From Duganella qianjiadongensis (GTDB lineage: Bacteria; Pseudomonadota; Gammaproteobacteria; Burkholderiales; Burkholderiaceae_D), in contig NZ_WWCM01000008.1 of NCBI RefSeq assembly GCF_009857915.1, positions 62,001 through 126,000 of the forward strand: a stretch of DNA of 64,000 nt, given 5' to 3'. This document shows positions 17,644-26,300 of this stretch, one piece after another; position 1 is the first letter of the stretch; every line of letters begins with the position of its first letter. The notes below the pieces were generated by a model, which was given only the letters and a program-made list of their open reading frames with translations, did no database searches and was not told where the DNA came from. The position numbers were made by a program, and so were the translations under genes.

Positions 17644-20241
17644 TTACGGCCCGACCGGCACGATGGTGGTGGTGCCATCGCTGGTGATGGCAATCAGGAT
17701 CAGGCCATCGCCGGACACCGCCATCTGGCGTGCTGCCAGCGGCTTGCCGGTGCTGGTGAGCTTGAACTGGTTGAGCAGGGTGCCGCTGCTGCTGTACAGC
17801 CAGATATCGCTGACCGCACCGTTGGCCGCCGTGCCGCAATACAGCCGGCCGTCGCTGCCCACTTTGACGTTGTTGGGGGCGCCATCGCCGGCGGGCAGAT
17901 AGCCCAGCACGCCCAGATCGGCCGGATTGAGGATGCTGCACGATTTAGGCGTAGCGCTGGCACTGTAGACCCGCGTGCCATCGAGGCTGAGCGCGATATC
18001 CTGCCCCTGCGTGCCGGCACCGGCATGGCTGGCGGCCGTCATCCTGGCCGGATACAGGGTGCCGCCGTTGAGCGCAGCATAGTCCACGCTGTAGGTGGCG
18101 ATCTGCACGGTGCCGCTGTCTTCGCTTTGCTGCAGCAAACGCTTGCCGTCGCCGCTGACAGCCAGCGTGCCACTGCTCAATGGCAGGCTGAGTTTGCTGT
18201 TATTGCTGGTCAGGTAGGCCGCGCCGGTGCTCAGCGCAAGAATTTCCACGCCGTTGGGGCGCAGTATTTTCAGCCGGGTATTTCTGTCCGCAGCGCTCAA
18301 AGGCAGGTTGCCCGTCATGGTCTGGGTGGCGAGGTTGATGGTCACCAGCGCGCGGTTGCTCAGGTCCAGCAGATACAGCAGGCTGCCGTTGGCGCTGGTG
18401 GTCATATCGCCCAGGCTGGCAGCGAGCCCCGTGATGCTGGCGACTTTCTGGCCAGTGTAGAGGTGGTAGACGTCGATATAGGCGCCGCCGTTATGCACGT
18501 AGGCGTAAGGGCGGATAGGATCGGTGATGACGTTGCTGTAGGGCAGTACGGTAGTGGCATTGCTGCTCGGCGTGCGCGTACCTTTCCACATCGCTACACG
18601 GATCACTTCCGGCGCCACCGCATCGGCATCGGTAGGCGTGATGGTCACGGTGGCGATATTCAGTGTATCGGCCGCTAGTGTCGTGGGATCAGCCACCAGC
18701 GCAATCTTGTTGCCGTTGACGTTAGCCGCCAGCCAGCTGTCGCTGGAGCTGGCGCTCATGCCGCCGAAGTTGCCGAAGTTGTCCGTCACAGTGATGGTGC
18801 GGGTCAGGCGCGACCAGCCGGGCGAGCCGCTCAAAGCCACCCCTGTTTCGGATGGAATCAGCGTGTGCTTGTCCTTGTTAATGGTCAGCAGTACGGCTGC
18901 CTTGACCTGATCGCCGTTGACGCTGGCGGTGGCATTGAGCAGACGCGAACTGCTGCCGACCACGGCGTTGTTCGGCACGGCCGTAAAGCTCAGGCTGCTG
19001 CCGGTCTGGCTGACGCTGCCGCTGGTGCTGCTGGCTGTGGCCCAGCTGGGCAGGGTATCGAGCGTCCATGGCCAGCTGTTGCTCAGCGTGTTCAGGTTGA
19101 GCGTGACGGCGGGCGTGCTGCTGAAATCACGGCCGTAAGTGCCGCCCAGCGTGACGGCGTTGAGCGAAGCGCTCAGAGTGGCCGGGCTGAGGTTGAGCGT
19201 GACAGGCAGGGTGCGCGTGCTCTGGCCCGGCGCGGCCAGCGTGAGGGTGTTGCTGTAGCTGCCGCTAGCCAGCGTGCCCACGCGCGGATCGACCGCCAGC
19301 GCCATGCTGGCAGGGGTGGTGCCGCTGCTCGGCGTAACGCTGAGCCAGCCGACGCTGGCACTGGCGCTCCAGCTGGCGCTGGTCTTGTCGTCGGTATCGA
19401 TGCTGATGGTCTGGGCCGGCACCGGCGCGCCATTGATGGCATTGAAAGTCAGGCCGCTGGAATTGCTGATCAGGCCACTAGGCTGGACGGACAGGGTCGC
19501 GCTCAGCGTTACGCTCTGGCCGTCGTTGGCGCTGATAATCATGGTGGTGCTGTAATTGCCGACGGCAAGGCCGGTGGCGTCGAAACTGACGGCCAGCGTG
19601 GCGTTGCCGCTGCCGCTGCTCACGGCGGGCTTGAGCCAGCTGGCGCCGCTGGAGACGGTCCAGCTGCGGCTGGCTGCGCCTATGGCAACATTGATAGGGC
19701 TGGCCGCAGCACCACCGAGATGGGTGGTGCCGGCCAGCGCGGTAGCCGGCGTGGCGGTGAAGGTGGCCTGGTCGGCCGGAACGATCTGCAGGCTGTAGGG
19801 CAGGCTGACGGGCGAGCCGGGGAACTGGCTGGCACAGCCGCTGTCGCGGCACAGGCGCACGCTGAAGTTGCCGCTATAACTGCCCACGGCCAGTCCGGGC
19901 GCGGTCTGCAGCACGGCGTGGTACTGGCTATCGCTATCGCGCACCAGCTGCGGATTGGGCTGCAACACGCCCGCGCTATCGACTACGCTGGCGTACACCG
20001 TGCCTGTCACTTCGGCAGGACGGGCTACGGCGGCGATGACGTTGAGCGTCAGCGAGCTGCCCGCATTTACGCTGGCCCGCACCGTATCGGGATTAAAGCT
20101 CAGGGCGGGCGTCACCACTGGCGTGGTGCCGGCGCCGCCCGTGCTTGCGCCACCGCCGCCGCCGCAGGCTGTGAGCGTCGCCATCAGCACAGCAAGACTG
20201 GAATAGACCAAAATGGACGCAGCGGACCGGCGATGCAGCAT
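17644..20241 (-). CDS. Lipoprotein with BACON-like repeats and a C-terminal beta-propeller-like region
   Basis: This 865-residue protein begins with a lipoprotein signal: lipobox LTAC with C26, followed by a glycine run. Residues of about 100-480 contain repeated Ig-like BACON units, recognised by WTVSSGASWLKPAVSSGSG, WSASASVGWLSVTPSSG and similar 'W..V...W(L/A)' phrases ending in a small strand. The last about 300 residues read like a YVTN/NHL beta-propeller (YAYVHNGGAYIDVYHLYTG, LLYLLDLSNRALVTINL, DGTRVYSASATPKSCSI). It is probably an outer-membrane surface protein binding glycans or protein; BACON domains are often carbohydrate- or mucin-associated. The start at 20241 has AAGGA six bases upstream. 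The GNAT gene follows after 4 bases. Confidence 0.78.
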   Translation of the reverse strand: MLHRRSAASILVYSSLAVLMATLTACGGGGGASTGGAGTTPVVTPALSFNPDTVRASVNAGSSLTLNVIAAVARPAEVTGTVYASVVDSAGVLQPNPQLVRDSDSQYHAVLQTAPGLAVGSYSGNFSVRLCRDSGCASQFPGSPVSLPYSLQIVPADQATFTATPATALAGTTHLGGAAASPINVAIGAASRSWTVSSGASWLKPAVSSGSGNATLAVSFDATGLAVGNYSTTMIISANDGQSVTLSATLSVQPSGLISNSSGLTFNAINGAPVPAQTISIDTDDKTSASWSASASVGWLSVTPSSGTTPASMALAVDPRVGTLASGSYSNTLTLAAPGQSTRTLPVTLNLSPATLSASLNAVTLGGTYGRDFSSTPAVTLNLNTLSNSWPWTLDTLPSWATASSTSGSVSQTGSSLSFTAVPNNAVVGSSSRLLNATASVNGDQVKAAVLLTINKDKHTLIPSETGVALSGSPGWSRLTRTITVTDNFGNFGGMSASSSDSWLAANVNGNKIALVADPTTLAADTLNIATVTITPTDADAVAPEVIRVAMWKGTRTPSSNATTVLPYSNVITDPIRPYAYVHNGGAYIDVYHLYTGQKVASITGLAASLGDMTTSANGSLLYLLDLSNRALVTINLATQTMTGNLPLSAADRNTRLKILRPNGVEILALSTGAAYLTSNNSKLSLPLSSGTLAVSGDGKRLLQQSEDSGTVQIATYSVDYAALNGGTLYPARMTAASHAGAGTQGQDIALSLDGTRVYSASATPKSCSILNPADLGVLGYLPAGDGAPNNVKVGSDGRLYCGTAANGAVSDIWLYSSSGTLLNQFKLTSTGKPLAARQMAVSGDGLILIAITSDGTTTIVPVGP

Positions 20242-20370
20242 GAGAATTCCTTGTAGGCAGCACGGATCGTGCCTCAGCCTACAATTGTTGTTCACCCCGC
20301 AACAGGGTGTCAAGCGGACACAGAGGGCAAGTTCCGCCTCAGCTCTGCGCTTTGACGTCTGCCGCCAGCG

Positions 20371-21558
20371 CTATTTCTCCAGTGTGGCGGCCTCGTAGGC
20401 GCGCAGTTTGTCGAGCTTGCCAGCGTACAGGTCGTGGTCGCTGCGCGTGGTGCTGTTGGCCAGCGCCTTGACCATGTGCACGTCCGCCTCGCGCAGATAG
20501 CCGAGCCGGTAATCGGCCAGCGCTAGCCAGAAGTGGAATTCGTGGTAGTCCGGCACGCGCGCCAGTTCGCGTTTGAACAGTTCGCGCGCGCGCTGGAAGT
20601 CGCCGATGCGCATGGCGGCCTGGCCCAGATTGAAGTAGTAGAACGGCGGCTCGGGTTCCAGTTGCGCCAGTTGCTGCCGCAACTGTGCCGCTTCGGCGCG
20701 CTTATCCGGTAGCGCCTGCGCTTCCAGCGTCTGTACCAGATTCGATAGCACGATGACATTCTCCGGCCGCTGCAGCAGGGCGTAGCGCAGGGTGCGTTCC
20801 GCTTCGGGCAGGTTGCCGTGATGCTGGTAGATCACGGCCAGCGTGTTATAGGCGTGCAGGAAGGCAGGTGCCTGTTCGATGGCTTTGCGCACCAGCCAGT
20901 AGGCCTGATCGAACTGCCCCTGCGCCAGCAGTTCGGCGCCACGGTTGTTGAGGTACATGGCGATGATGGTGGTTTCGTCCAGCGCTCTGGCGTTTTCGCG
21001 CGCCTTGGCCGTGATGGGGATGAAATCCACCGTGAGCGGGCTGGAAAGATCGACCCCGAAGCCGTTGCGCAGATCGGTGCGCTGCTGGCCCAGCGTGAGG
21101 TTGACGTGGTTGCTGGCGAAGTAAAGATCGCCTGTGCGGCTCCAGCTTTCATCTACCTGCACTTGCTGGAATTGCACGTTCAGATTGAGCTCGCGCGCCA
21201 GCGCCGCCGTCATGATGGCCAGCGACAGGCAGTTGCCGGAGCGGGCAGCAAAGGTTTCGGCGGCGTCGCGCGTCATGGCGGCATCGTATTCCAGCTGCAG
21301 CTTGTCCTTGCGGTACAGCGCATCGAACAGCACGCGACGCACATCCTTGTGCTGCAGGTTGTGGCTCACTTCGCGCTGCAGATAGGCGCGCATTTCGGCG
21401 TTGACGGCGAAGATGTGGGCTATGTCGACCGGTTGGGCCGGTGCGGCAAACAGCTGGTCGTGGAATAGCTGCGGTGCCGCCGGCAACTGGGCCAGCGGTG
21501 CGGTGCTGGCGCAACCGCCCAGCAGTGCAGCGCAGAGTAGGATGGCGCAGGCTCTCAT
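20371..21558 (-). CDS. TPR lipoprotein with transglutaminase-like domain
   Basis: This 395-residue protein carries a lipoprotein signal with C16 in LLGGC. Residues of about 95-165 resemble a transglutaminase-like cysteine protease core: RSGNCLSLAIMTAALAREL with C110, then FASNHVNL with H151. Residues of about 205-380 are tetratricopeptide repeats (NNRGAELLAQGQFDQAYWLVRKA, AYNTLAVIYQHHGNLPEAER, FNLGQAAMRIGDFQRARE). The protein is probably attached to a membrane facing the periplasm and may cleave or cross-link a partner held by the TPRs. A ribosome binding site GGGAGA precedes the ATG. It is separated from its downstream neighbour by 129 bases. Confidence 0.8.
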   Translation of the reverse strand: MRACAILLCAALLGGCASTAPLAQLPAAPQLFHDQLFAAPAQPVDIAHIFAVNAEMRAYLQREVSHNLQHKDVRRVLFDALYRKDKLQLEYDAAMTRDAAETFAARSGNCLSLAIMTAALARELNLNVQFQQVQVDESWSRTGDLYFASNHVNLTLGQQRTDLRNGFGVDLSSPLTVDFIPITAKARENARALDETTIIAMYLNNRGAELLAQGQFDQAYWLVRKAIEQAPAFLHAYNTLAVIYQHHGNLPEAERTLRYALLQRPENVIVLSNLVQTLEAQALPDKRAEAAQLRQQLAQLEPEPPFYYFNLGQAAMRIGDFQRARELFKRELARVPDYHEFHFWLALADYRLGYLREADVHMVKALANSTTRSDHDLYAGKLDKLRAYEAATLEK

Positions 21559-21668
21559 GACAGTCTCCCTTTGCTGCGGGACTCCATGGGATAGCGCTAC
21601 GCGACCACGCTACCGGGTTCCGCTGAAGGAAAGTATCCTCGCCTGCGCGGGCACTGTCAAACGCTGCT

Positions 21669-22889
21669 TCAGGCGAGTGGGCGTACTTCCTGCGGCTGGC
21701 CGTCGGCATCGAAGCGCAGCGCCACCGACAGCTGGTTCAGGCCCAGACTGGCCAGCGCATCGCTGACGTCGTCGACTTCGATTTCGAGGTCGGCGCTGAG
21801 GTCTAGCGGTTGGTCGCATTCGGCCAGCACGTGTTCGCCCGCACGCAGCTGCACGCGCAGATACATGTCGTCGTCGATGTCGGCAGGACCGATGATGGCC
21901 TGCAGCTGGTCAGCGGCATGGCCGTCCATGGCCTGATTGAGTGTCGCCAGCATCTGCAGCATGGCGTATTCGGCCTGCGCCGTGGCGCGGGCGCCAAAGA
22001 ACAGGTCCTGATACAGGAAGTTCAGGCGCAGTGCCGGATCGCTGCCCCGCCCGCGGCCCAGACAGCGCGCCACCATCGGTGCGTAGTGTTCGGTCCATTT
22101 CTGGTAGCGCTCGGCGCGCTGGGCGAAATAGGCGTCGGCGGCTTTTTCCTTGGCCGGTACGGCGTAGAACGGATCGTCGGCACGCTTGAGGGCAAAGCCC
22201 AGCAGGAAGCGCAGTTCGACCGCGCTATCGTCGGGCCCGAAGCTGCTGGGAGCCCAGCCGGAAGCCATGCTGCGCTCCAGCGCCGGTGCAGCCATGATCT
22301 TCTTGTTGTTGAGCGACTGTTCGGCCTCGCGCACCATGCTGTGCAGCTGGCCGTAGGTAATCTTTTCGAATTCGCTCAGGTCGTAGGCGTGGCTGACCAG
22401 CACCACGCGCGCGCGCGGGCTTTCCAGACCGGCATCGGTAAAACTATCGAGCACGGCGTCGTAGGCCTCGCTGTCCTGAAAATCGACGGCCGGATCCAGT
22501 CCGCCCTGACTGTGCACGAATACGGGAATGGCGAAAGCATCGATTTCCATTTCCGCCGCGTCGGCGTGGCGCAGGCGCACGCTGGCCGCGCCTTCTTCGA
22601 TGGCGTTGCGCAGATAGCGGTAGCCGTCGACCGATTCATCGCGGGCCAGTTCGATGGCGCCATACAGTACTTCGTCCTTGCTCTGGTTGAGCAGCTTGCG
22701 CAGCAGGCGCTGGAAATCCAGTTTTTTCTGCGCCAGATCGGCGTGGGTGGCGGCGGCGACGATGTCCTGGTTGAATGCACCATCCGACAGGTCGAGCGCG
22801 AGGGCGCACAGTTCGTTGGTCTGCTGTTCGTCTTTGAGTTCCGGCGCGCTGGCCGATTTGCGCGCGACGGGGCGCTTGTTCTTAGGCAT
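21669..22889 (-). CDS. DUF2863 family protein
   Basis: This 406-residue soluble protein matches, by recall, the DUF2863 family that is largely confined to Burkholderiales. Recognisable stretches are the basic start (MPKNKRPVARKS), LRNAIEEGAASVRLRHADAAEMEIDAFAIPVFVHSQGG and RVVLVSHAYDLSEFEKI. No catalytic motif, membrane segment or signal peptide is visible, and no function is known to me. It begins 3 bases after the stop of the HDOD gene, so the two are one operon and probably translationally coupled, which hints at a regulatory or stress role. Confidence 0.72.
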   Translation of the reverse strand: MPKNKRPVARKSASAPELKDEQQTNELCALALDLSDGAFNQDIVAAATHADLAQKKLDFQRLLRKLLNQSKDEVLYGAIELARDESVDGYRYLRNAIEEGAASVRLRHADAAEMEIDAFAIPVFVHSQGGLDPAVDFQDSEAYDAVLDSFTDAGLESPRARVVLVSHAYDLSEFEKITYGQLHSMVREAEQSLNNKKIMAAPALERSMASGWAPSSFGPDDSAVELRFLLGFALKRADDPFYAVPAKEKAADAYFAQRAERYQKWTEHYAPMVARCLGRGRGSDPALRLNFLYQDLFFGARATAQAEYAMLQMLATLNQAMDGHAADQLQAIIGPADIDDDMYLRVQLRAGEHVLAECDQPLDLSADLEIEVDDVSDALASLGLNQLSVALRFDADGQPQEVRPLA

Positions 22890-22892
22890 AGT

Positions 22893-23759
22893 CTATCGTT
22901 CGGTATGAAGGGCTTCGTTCAGTTCTTCCAGCAGGTCGTAGGTCTCGTCTTCGCTCAGGCCCAGATGGCGGCAGGCGAATTCGCGGCCTTTTTCCCACTC
23001 GTAGGACATGCGGCGGCCGTGGAAGCGCTGTATGCCCTGTTCGGCCAGCAGTGCCAGCGACACCAGCGAGCGGATCGCATCGTCGGTGGCCGGATCTTCC
23101 AGCACGCGGTAGTCGTGGTGGTGCAGGATGGCCCAGCTGACGTCCGGCGACAGGCCCCAGTTACGCGCCAGCAGGCAGCCGATGGCAGCATGGTTGGTCT
23201 GGTAGCGCTGGTCTTCCAGTTCGGTGAACGGGTTGATATGGTCGTCGCAGGCCTCGTCGTAGGTCTGGGCGTAGTCGCCGAAGCGGTTGATCAGCAGCGG
23301 TACGCCGATATCGCAGAACAGCCCGAAGGTGTGGGCGATATCGGGGGGAGCAATGCGCAGTTTGCGCGAGCAGAACACCACGGCTTGGGCGCGGCGCGCC
23401 GAGATTTCCCAGAACGCGTCCAGATCCGACTCTTTGCCTTCGATGGCTTGCCGTGCCAGCAGGCCCGTGAGCAGGGCGGCGCACTGGCTGATGCCGAGGA
23501 AGTTGATCGCCTGCTCGACCGATTTGGCCTTGCGCGCGGCGCCGAAGAAAGGCGAATTGGCCAGCTTGAGCAGCGCACCGGACATGCCGACGTCATTGCC
23601 GATGATGCGGGCGATGCGGCGCGGCGACGGGTCGGACTGGGCCAGCTCGTGCTGCAGATCGACCAGCAGGCTGGGACGCGGCGGAATGCGGATCGAACGG
23701 ATCAGCGCATCTTCAACGGCGTGGTCGGCAGGCTGGGCGTGGGGTGCTACTGGAGTCAT
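22893..23759 (-). CDS. HDOD-domain protein
   Basis: This 288-residue protein shows the HDOD pattern, a variant HD-phosphohydrolase fold: LLVDLQHELAQSDPSPRRIARIIGNDVGMSGALLKLANSPFFG near 35-75, AINFLGISQCAALLTG near 85-100, and FGLFCDIGVPLL in the middle. HDOD proteins lack most HD metal ligands and usually act as signalling scaffolds in response to cyclic dinucleotides or stress. The start at 23759 removes a 20-residue upstream extension that has no ribosome binding site. It is followed after 3 bases by the DUF2863 gene. The 201 bases between it and the chemoreceptor gene hold no further gene I can support. Confidence 0.86.
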   Translation of the reverse strand: MTPVAPHAQPADHAVEDALIRSIRIPPRPSLLVDLQHELAQSDPSPRRIARIIGNDVGMSGALLKLANSPFFGAARKAKSVEQAINFLGISQCAALLTGLLARQAIEGKESDLDAFWEISARRAQAVVFCSRKLRIAPPDIAHTFGLFCDIGVPLLINRFGDYAQTYDEACDDHINPFTELEDQRYQTNHAAIGCLLARNWGLSPDVSWAILHHHDYRVLEDPATDDAIRSLVSLALLAEQGIQRFHGRRMSYEWEKGREFACRHLGLSEDETYDLLEELNEALHTER

Positions 23760-23960
23760 CGTAATCTTCAGGGTCGGGTACAAATGATGCCAAAGCGACA
23801 CTATAAACCAGTGCGCCATGTCGTGCTGAATTTGCCGTGCTGAACGGCGAGCCCTGATTATCGCCGCAAGCTGCGGCCGTGGATATCTAAATTTCCCCGT
23901 TTTATGTGCCGGATGTTAACTTTTTGGTGTAGCCCTCTAGGGAAAAAGAACATTTTTATA

Positions 23961-25577
23961 TCATTTTGCTGCCGCTCTGTGAGTGTCTGAGCCAGATTGC
24001 GATTTCGACCATGCCGCTGCGGCAGCGGGCACCAGTGCCAGTGCCGTGCCCGGTGCGGGGGGACTGTCCGGCAGCTGGAACACTGCCACGGCGGCCGACA
24101 GTTGCACCGCCTGTTCCTGCAGGCTGGCGGCAGCGGCAGCGGCCTGTTCCACCAGTGCGGCATTCTGCTGGGTGACGTCGTCCATCTGGCTCACCGCCTG
24201 ATTGACTTCGGCGATGCCGCGTGCCTGTTCGGCGCTGGCCTGCGAGATGAGGTGGATGATGTCGTTGACCTGCTGTACCGCGGCCACCACCCCGCTCATA
24301 TGCTCGCCGGCCTGTTGTACCGATGCGCTACCGCTATCGATGGTCGTTACCGAGGCTGCGATCAGGCTCTTGATCTCGCGCGCAGCGGCGGCCGAGCGCT
24401 GCGCCAGCGTGCGCACTTCGCTGGCCACCACGGCAAAGCCGCGGCCCTGTTCGCCGGCGCGCGCTGCTTCCACGGCCGCATTCAGGGCGAGGATATTGGT
24501 CTGGAAGGCGATACCGTCGATCACGCTGATGATGTCGACGATCTGGCGCGAACTGCTGCGGATATCGCCCATGGTCTGCACCGCCTGCTGCACGGCGCTG
24601 CCGCCCGTGTGCGCCAGTTGTGCCGCACTGGCCGCCAGCTGGCAGGCCTGGCGGGCGCTGGCGGTCTGCTCCAGCGAGCTGGCCTGCAGTTCGGTGCGGC
24701 TGGACAGGTCCAGATTGCCGCTGGCGATTTCGTGCGCGGCCACGTCTATGGTCTGCACCGCCGTGCGGATAGTGCCCAGGGTCTGGCTCAGATGCTCCAT
24801 GCTGCGGTCCAGCATGCGCGCCGTGTCGGCGATCTCGTCGCGGCCATCGGTTCCGGCGCCCGTCATCAGGCGGCCGGCGGCAAGTGCCAGCACCACATCG
24901 GCAATGGCGCGGATATCGCGCAGCATGGCGCCGCGCACGGCCATGGTGACCACCATCGACAGTAGCACTGACAGCAGCACCAGCAGCGCCATGCCGCTGC
25001 TGAGCTGCTGGAAGTCGGCGCGCGCCTGCTGGTGGGCCTGCGCGCTCAGCTGCTGTTCCAGCGCCATCAGCCGCGCCAGCTGGGCGCCCAGCTGCTGGAA
25101 CTGCTGCTCGGCCCTGGCCATGGCATTGGTGGCGATGCTCTGGTCCATGGCGGCCATATCCATGGTGTCCTGCACCGCCTTGCGGTAGGCCTGCAAGGCG
25201 CGGCGCGACTGCTCGGCGATCTGGTGCTCGGCCTGTTCGCCGCTGCCGGCCATGCTGGTGCCGAGCTGGCGCAGCTGCTGGTCTATGCTGTCGTGGCCCT
25301 GATGGATCTGGCGGCTCAGTTCATCGAGCCGGCTCTGGGCAAAGCTGCCGTTGACCCATGCCAGCAGCTGATAGATGCGGGCATGGGCGTAACGTACATC
25401 GGCATTCACATCGGCCACGTTCTTGAGCCGCGCGGTGCGTACCTGCAGCATGTTTTCCAGCGTGGCGTTCTGGCGCAGCATGCCGAAGTAGGCCGCGCCT
25501 GCCGTGAACATCAGCAGGCAGAGCACTAGCCCCGGCGCCAGCAGCAGTTTGGGTCCGATCCGCAGTTTCTTCAGCAT
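23961..25577 (-). CDS. Methyl-accepting chemotaxis protein
   Basis: This 538-residue transmembrane chemoreceptor has TM1 at about 11-32, a mostly helical periplasmic region (about 34-190, four-helix-bundle type), TM2 at about 195-214 and a HAMP linker to about 270. The cytoplasmic signalling tip has the highly conserved [19 protein letters not shown] and [15 protein letters not shown] at 357-394, which bind CheA/CheW. There is no C-terminal CheR-tethering pentapeptide (it ends in an Ala/Lys tail). GGGGAGC precedes the ATG. It lies 14 bases downstream of a gene for a secreted Cache-domain protein that may deliver ligand. Confidence 0.95.
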   Translation of the reverse strand: MLKKLRIGPKLLLAPGLVLCLLMFTAGAAYFGMLRQNATLENMLQVRTARLKNVADVNADVRYAHARIYQLLAWVNGSFAQSRLDELSRQIHQGHDSIDQQLRQLGTSMAGSGEQAEHQIAEQSRRALQAYRKAVQDTMDMAAMDQSIATNAMARAEQQFQQLGAQLARLMALEQQLSAQAHQQARADFQQLSSGMALLVLLSVLLSMVVTMAVRGAMLRDIRAIADVVLALAAGRLMTGAGTDGRDEIADTARMLDRSMEHLSQTLGTIRTAVQTIDVAAHEIASGNLDLSSRTELQASSLEQTASARQACQLAASAAQLAHTGGSAVQQAVQTMGDIRSSSRQIVDIISVIDGIAFQTNILALNAAVEAARAGEQGRGFAVVASEVRTLAQRSAAAAREIKSLIAASVTTIDSGSASVQQAGEHMSGVVAAVQQVNDIIHLISQASAEQARGIAEVNQAVSQMDDVTQQNAALVEQAAAAAASLQEQAVQLSAAVAVFQLPDSPPAPGTALALVPAAAAAWSKSQSGSDTHRAAAK

Positions 25578-25591
25578 GGCCCGCTCCCCGG

Positions 25592-26050
25592 CTATTTTTT
25601 ATAGATGCCCGCTTCCAGCACCACATCGCCGACGCGCAGGATGTAGGTGGTCTTGGGTTCGATCTTGCCCGTGGCGGGATTCTTGTACTGGTAGTCCACC
25701 CAGCCATGGCCTTTTTTGGCTGCCAGTTCGATGATCTCGCGGCGGTATTTCTTGCCGCTGGCATCGGGCATATCGGTCAGGTCTTTGCCGACGATGCTGG
25801 CATTGACGGGGTGGGCCAGCACGATGCCGCTGGCCAGATCGCGCACGTCGATGTACAGCGTGCCTTGCAGGTAGTCCGGGTCTTTGTTGCTGACCTTGCG
25901 CAGCAGTTCTTCCTTGCCGTGCGCCTTGAGATAGGCTGCACCTTTTTCCACCATGGCGATGGCGTCTTTTTCTGTCGGTTCGGCGCTATGGCCGGTGAGT
26001 GGCAATGACAGGGCCAGAGCCAGAGCCGTGGGGATGGAGAGCAGTTTCAT
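25592..26050 (-). CDS. Secreted single-Cache-domain protein
   Basis: This 152-residue protein has a Sec signal peptide (hydrophobic core about 7-18, cleavage after HSA near 23). The rest is a lone Cache domain of the sCache_2 type: [22 protein letters not shown] helix, [24 protein letters not shown] strands, the [16 protein letters not shown] loop, [24 protein letters not shown] and a terminal VLEAGIYKK. Cache domains usually form the ligand-binding part of chemoreceptors and kinases; here the domain is free in the periplasm. It is the first gene of a two-gene unit with the chemoreceptor, so it probably senses a small carboxylate or similar ligand for it. GAGGA precedes the ATG. Confidence 0.85.
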   Translation of the reverse strand: MKLLSIPTALALALSLPLTGHSAEPTEKDAIAMVEKGAAYLKAHGKEELLRKVSNKDPDYLQGTLYIDVRDLASGIVLAHPVNASIVGKDLTDMPDASGKKYRREIIELAAKKGHGWVDYQYKNPATGKIEPKTTYILRVGDVVLEAGIYKK

Positions 26051-26300
26051 GGCGGGTCCTCGCAGTGGGGTGTAGGTCTGCCGAACTGTACGCCGCTAGG
26101 GCAGGCAGGAATTGCGTTGCCGCAAGTTCTAGCTTGGTGGCAATTTGGTGTGCAGTCTGCATCAAGGCAAACAAAATTTCCGCACATCATTTTTCGGATG
26201 CTTGACGTAGGGCAATTCCTAACCGGCCTGGCGGCCTAGCATGCAGCTACTGCCTGCCCTGCGTTTCTGCCCACCCAGCCTTTTCTTCGAGAGGAGTGCC

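Noticed and set aside
12763..21573. Identical GGAGACTGTCATG start regions at 12763 and 21558
   Set aside because: It is a 13-base match made of a ribosome binding site plus start codon; chance in a G+C-rich genome with a preferred spacing.
26162..26240. Possible sigma54 promoter before the KamA-like gene
   Set aside because: TGGC and TGC elements near 26229-26243 are spaced one base too far for the -24/-12 consensus.
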